Positions 14,883 to 15,354 of a stretch of 15,354 nucleotides of DNA are shown here, piece by piece; the stretch's first letter is position 1; each line of letters opens with the position of its first letter. This DNA is from DUPQ01 sp041678685 (GTDB lineage Bacteria; Bacillota; Clostridia; DUPQ01), in the NCBI GenBank assembly GCA_041678685.1, contig JBAYNV010000035.1, positions 1 through 15,354 of the forward strand. The letters are read 5' to 3'. The notes below the pieces were generated by a model that saw only the letters and a program-made list of their open reading frames with translations, had not been told where the DNA came from and did not search any database. A program made the position numbers and the translations under genes.

Positions 14883-15354
14883 TTATACTTCCTTTATTTC
14901 CCTGATCTTCTGTTCGGTAAGCGGTTTATCACCGCGACCGGTCTTTGTTGCAGCGATTTCATCCAGTGTTTCGAAACCATCGGTGAGCCTTCCGAATGCC
15001 GCGTACTCACCGTCAAGATGTATTGCATCTTTATGCATGATGAAGAACTGCGACCCGGCTGAATCAGGCATGGAAGAGCGTGCCATTGATATTGTTCCCC
15101 TCGTATGCTTAATGGGATTTTTAATTCCATTCGAAGCGAATTCGCCTTTAATGCCATATCCTGGTCCTCCGGTTCCCGTACCGTTGGGATCTCCTCCCTG
15201 TATCATGAATCCGTTTATCACCCGGTGAAAAATAAGCCCGTTATAGAAGCCGCTTTTTACCAGCTTCAAGAAATTCGCTGCCGTAATGGGAGCTGACTGC
15301 GGGTACAGTTCAAGTGTCATTGTTTTTCCGTTATCCATCGTTATCAGTACTTTA
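14883..15354 (-). CDS. Cyclophilin-type peptidyl-prolyl isomerase, 5' end cut by window
   Basis: Cyclophilin-fold isomerase that catalyses cis-trans rotation of peptidyl-proline bonds during protein folding. The core is intact: FHRVINGFMIQGGDPNGTG (37-55, with the catalytic Arg39 and Gln47, counted from the Met at 15338), SMARSSMPDSAGSQFFI (84-100) and the LDGEYAAFGRLTDGFETLD region (108-126). There is no signal peptide in the visible part, so a cytoplasmic form is likely. The frame stays open to the window edge as K-V-L-I-T before the Met at 15338, which matches the usual N-terminal strand of the family. The real start is therefore probably outside the window and the Met at 15338 is internal. 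No clear terminator follows the stop codon. Confidence 0.93.
   Translation of the reverse strand, partial: KVLITMDNGKTMTLELYPQSAPITAANFLKLVKSGFYNGLIFHRVINGFMIQGGDPNGTGTGGPGYGIKGEFASNGIKNPIKHTRGTISMARSSMPDSAGSQFFIMHKDAIHLDGEYAAFGRLTDGFETLDEIAATKTGRGDKPLTEQKIREIKEV

Noticed and set aside
1..15354. Mobile element, prophage, CRISPR or defence island
   Set aside because: No integrase, transposase, direct-repeat array, tRNA-linked attachment site or abrupt change in composition was seen; genes are housekeeping types in common orders.

Overview
The window looks like a chromosomal core region of a low-GC Gram-positive anaerobe, most likely in class Clostridia (Bacillota). The grounds are the A+T-rich sequence, strong AGGAG-type Shine-Dalgarno sites, extended -10 promoters, an Asp23/Gls24 family protein, a maf-radC-mreBCD block, and corrinoid-related genes. 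I see no rRNA, tRNA, CRISPR array, insertion sequence, integrase or other sign of mobility. No gene-free stretch exceeds about 150 bases.

Layout, left to right. (1) 148-2575, + strand: pyrG (CTP synthase), overlapped by a membrane-anchored TPR protein gene. (2) 2542-4073, - strand: a class I SAM methyltransferase followed by an RluA-type pseudouridine synthase, joined by an ATGA overlap; both are probably RNA-modifying. (3) 4226-6298, + strand: two tandem paralogues of the uroporphyrinogen-decarboxylase-like superfamily, 338 aa each and about 71% identical without gaps. (4) 6301-12592, - strand, reading from high to low coordinates: maf, radC, mreB, mreC, mreD, mrdA (PBP2), then cobO (corrinoid adenosyltransferase). 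This is a cell-shape and elongasome operon with a housekeeping head and a cobalamin gene at its tail. (5) 12655-14370, - strand: asnS and an Asp23-family protein gene. (6) 14519-14740, - strand: a single PC4/YdbC-like ssDNA-binding protein gene with its own promoter and terminator. (7) 14883 to the window edge, - strand: a cyclophilin-type peptidyl-prolyl isomerase gene, cut at its 5' end.

Most genes are ordinary housekeeping genes and I do not see a complete new defence or mobile system. The best leads are these. PyrG has Gln in place of the catalytic His of its glutaminase triad, plus further changes in the oxyanion loop. The two UroD-like paralogues carry H-x-D where zinc-dependent methyl-corrinoid methyltransferases have H-x-C, and they abut a corrinoid adenosyltransferase gene. 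MreB has an altered EEP motif. The convergent gene pairs overlap or abut with no visible terminator.

All promoters were found by eye against sigma-A consensus. Family calls rest on motif recognition from the translated sequence, not on database searches.
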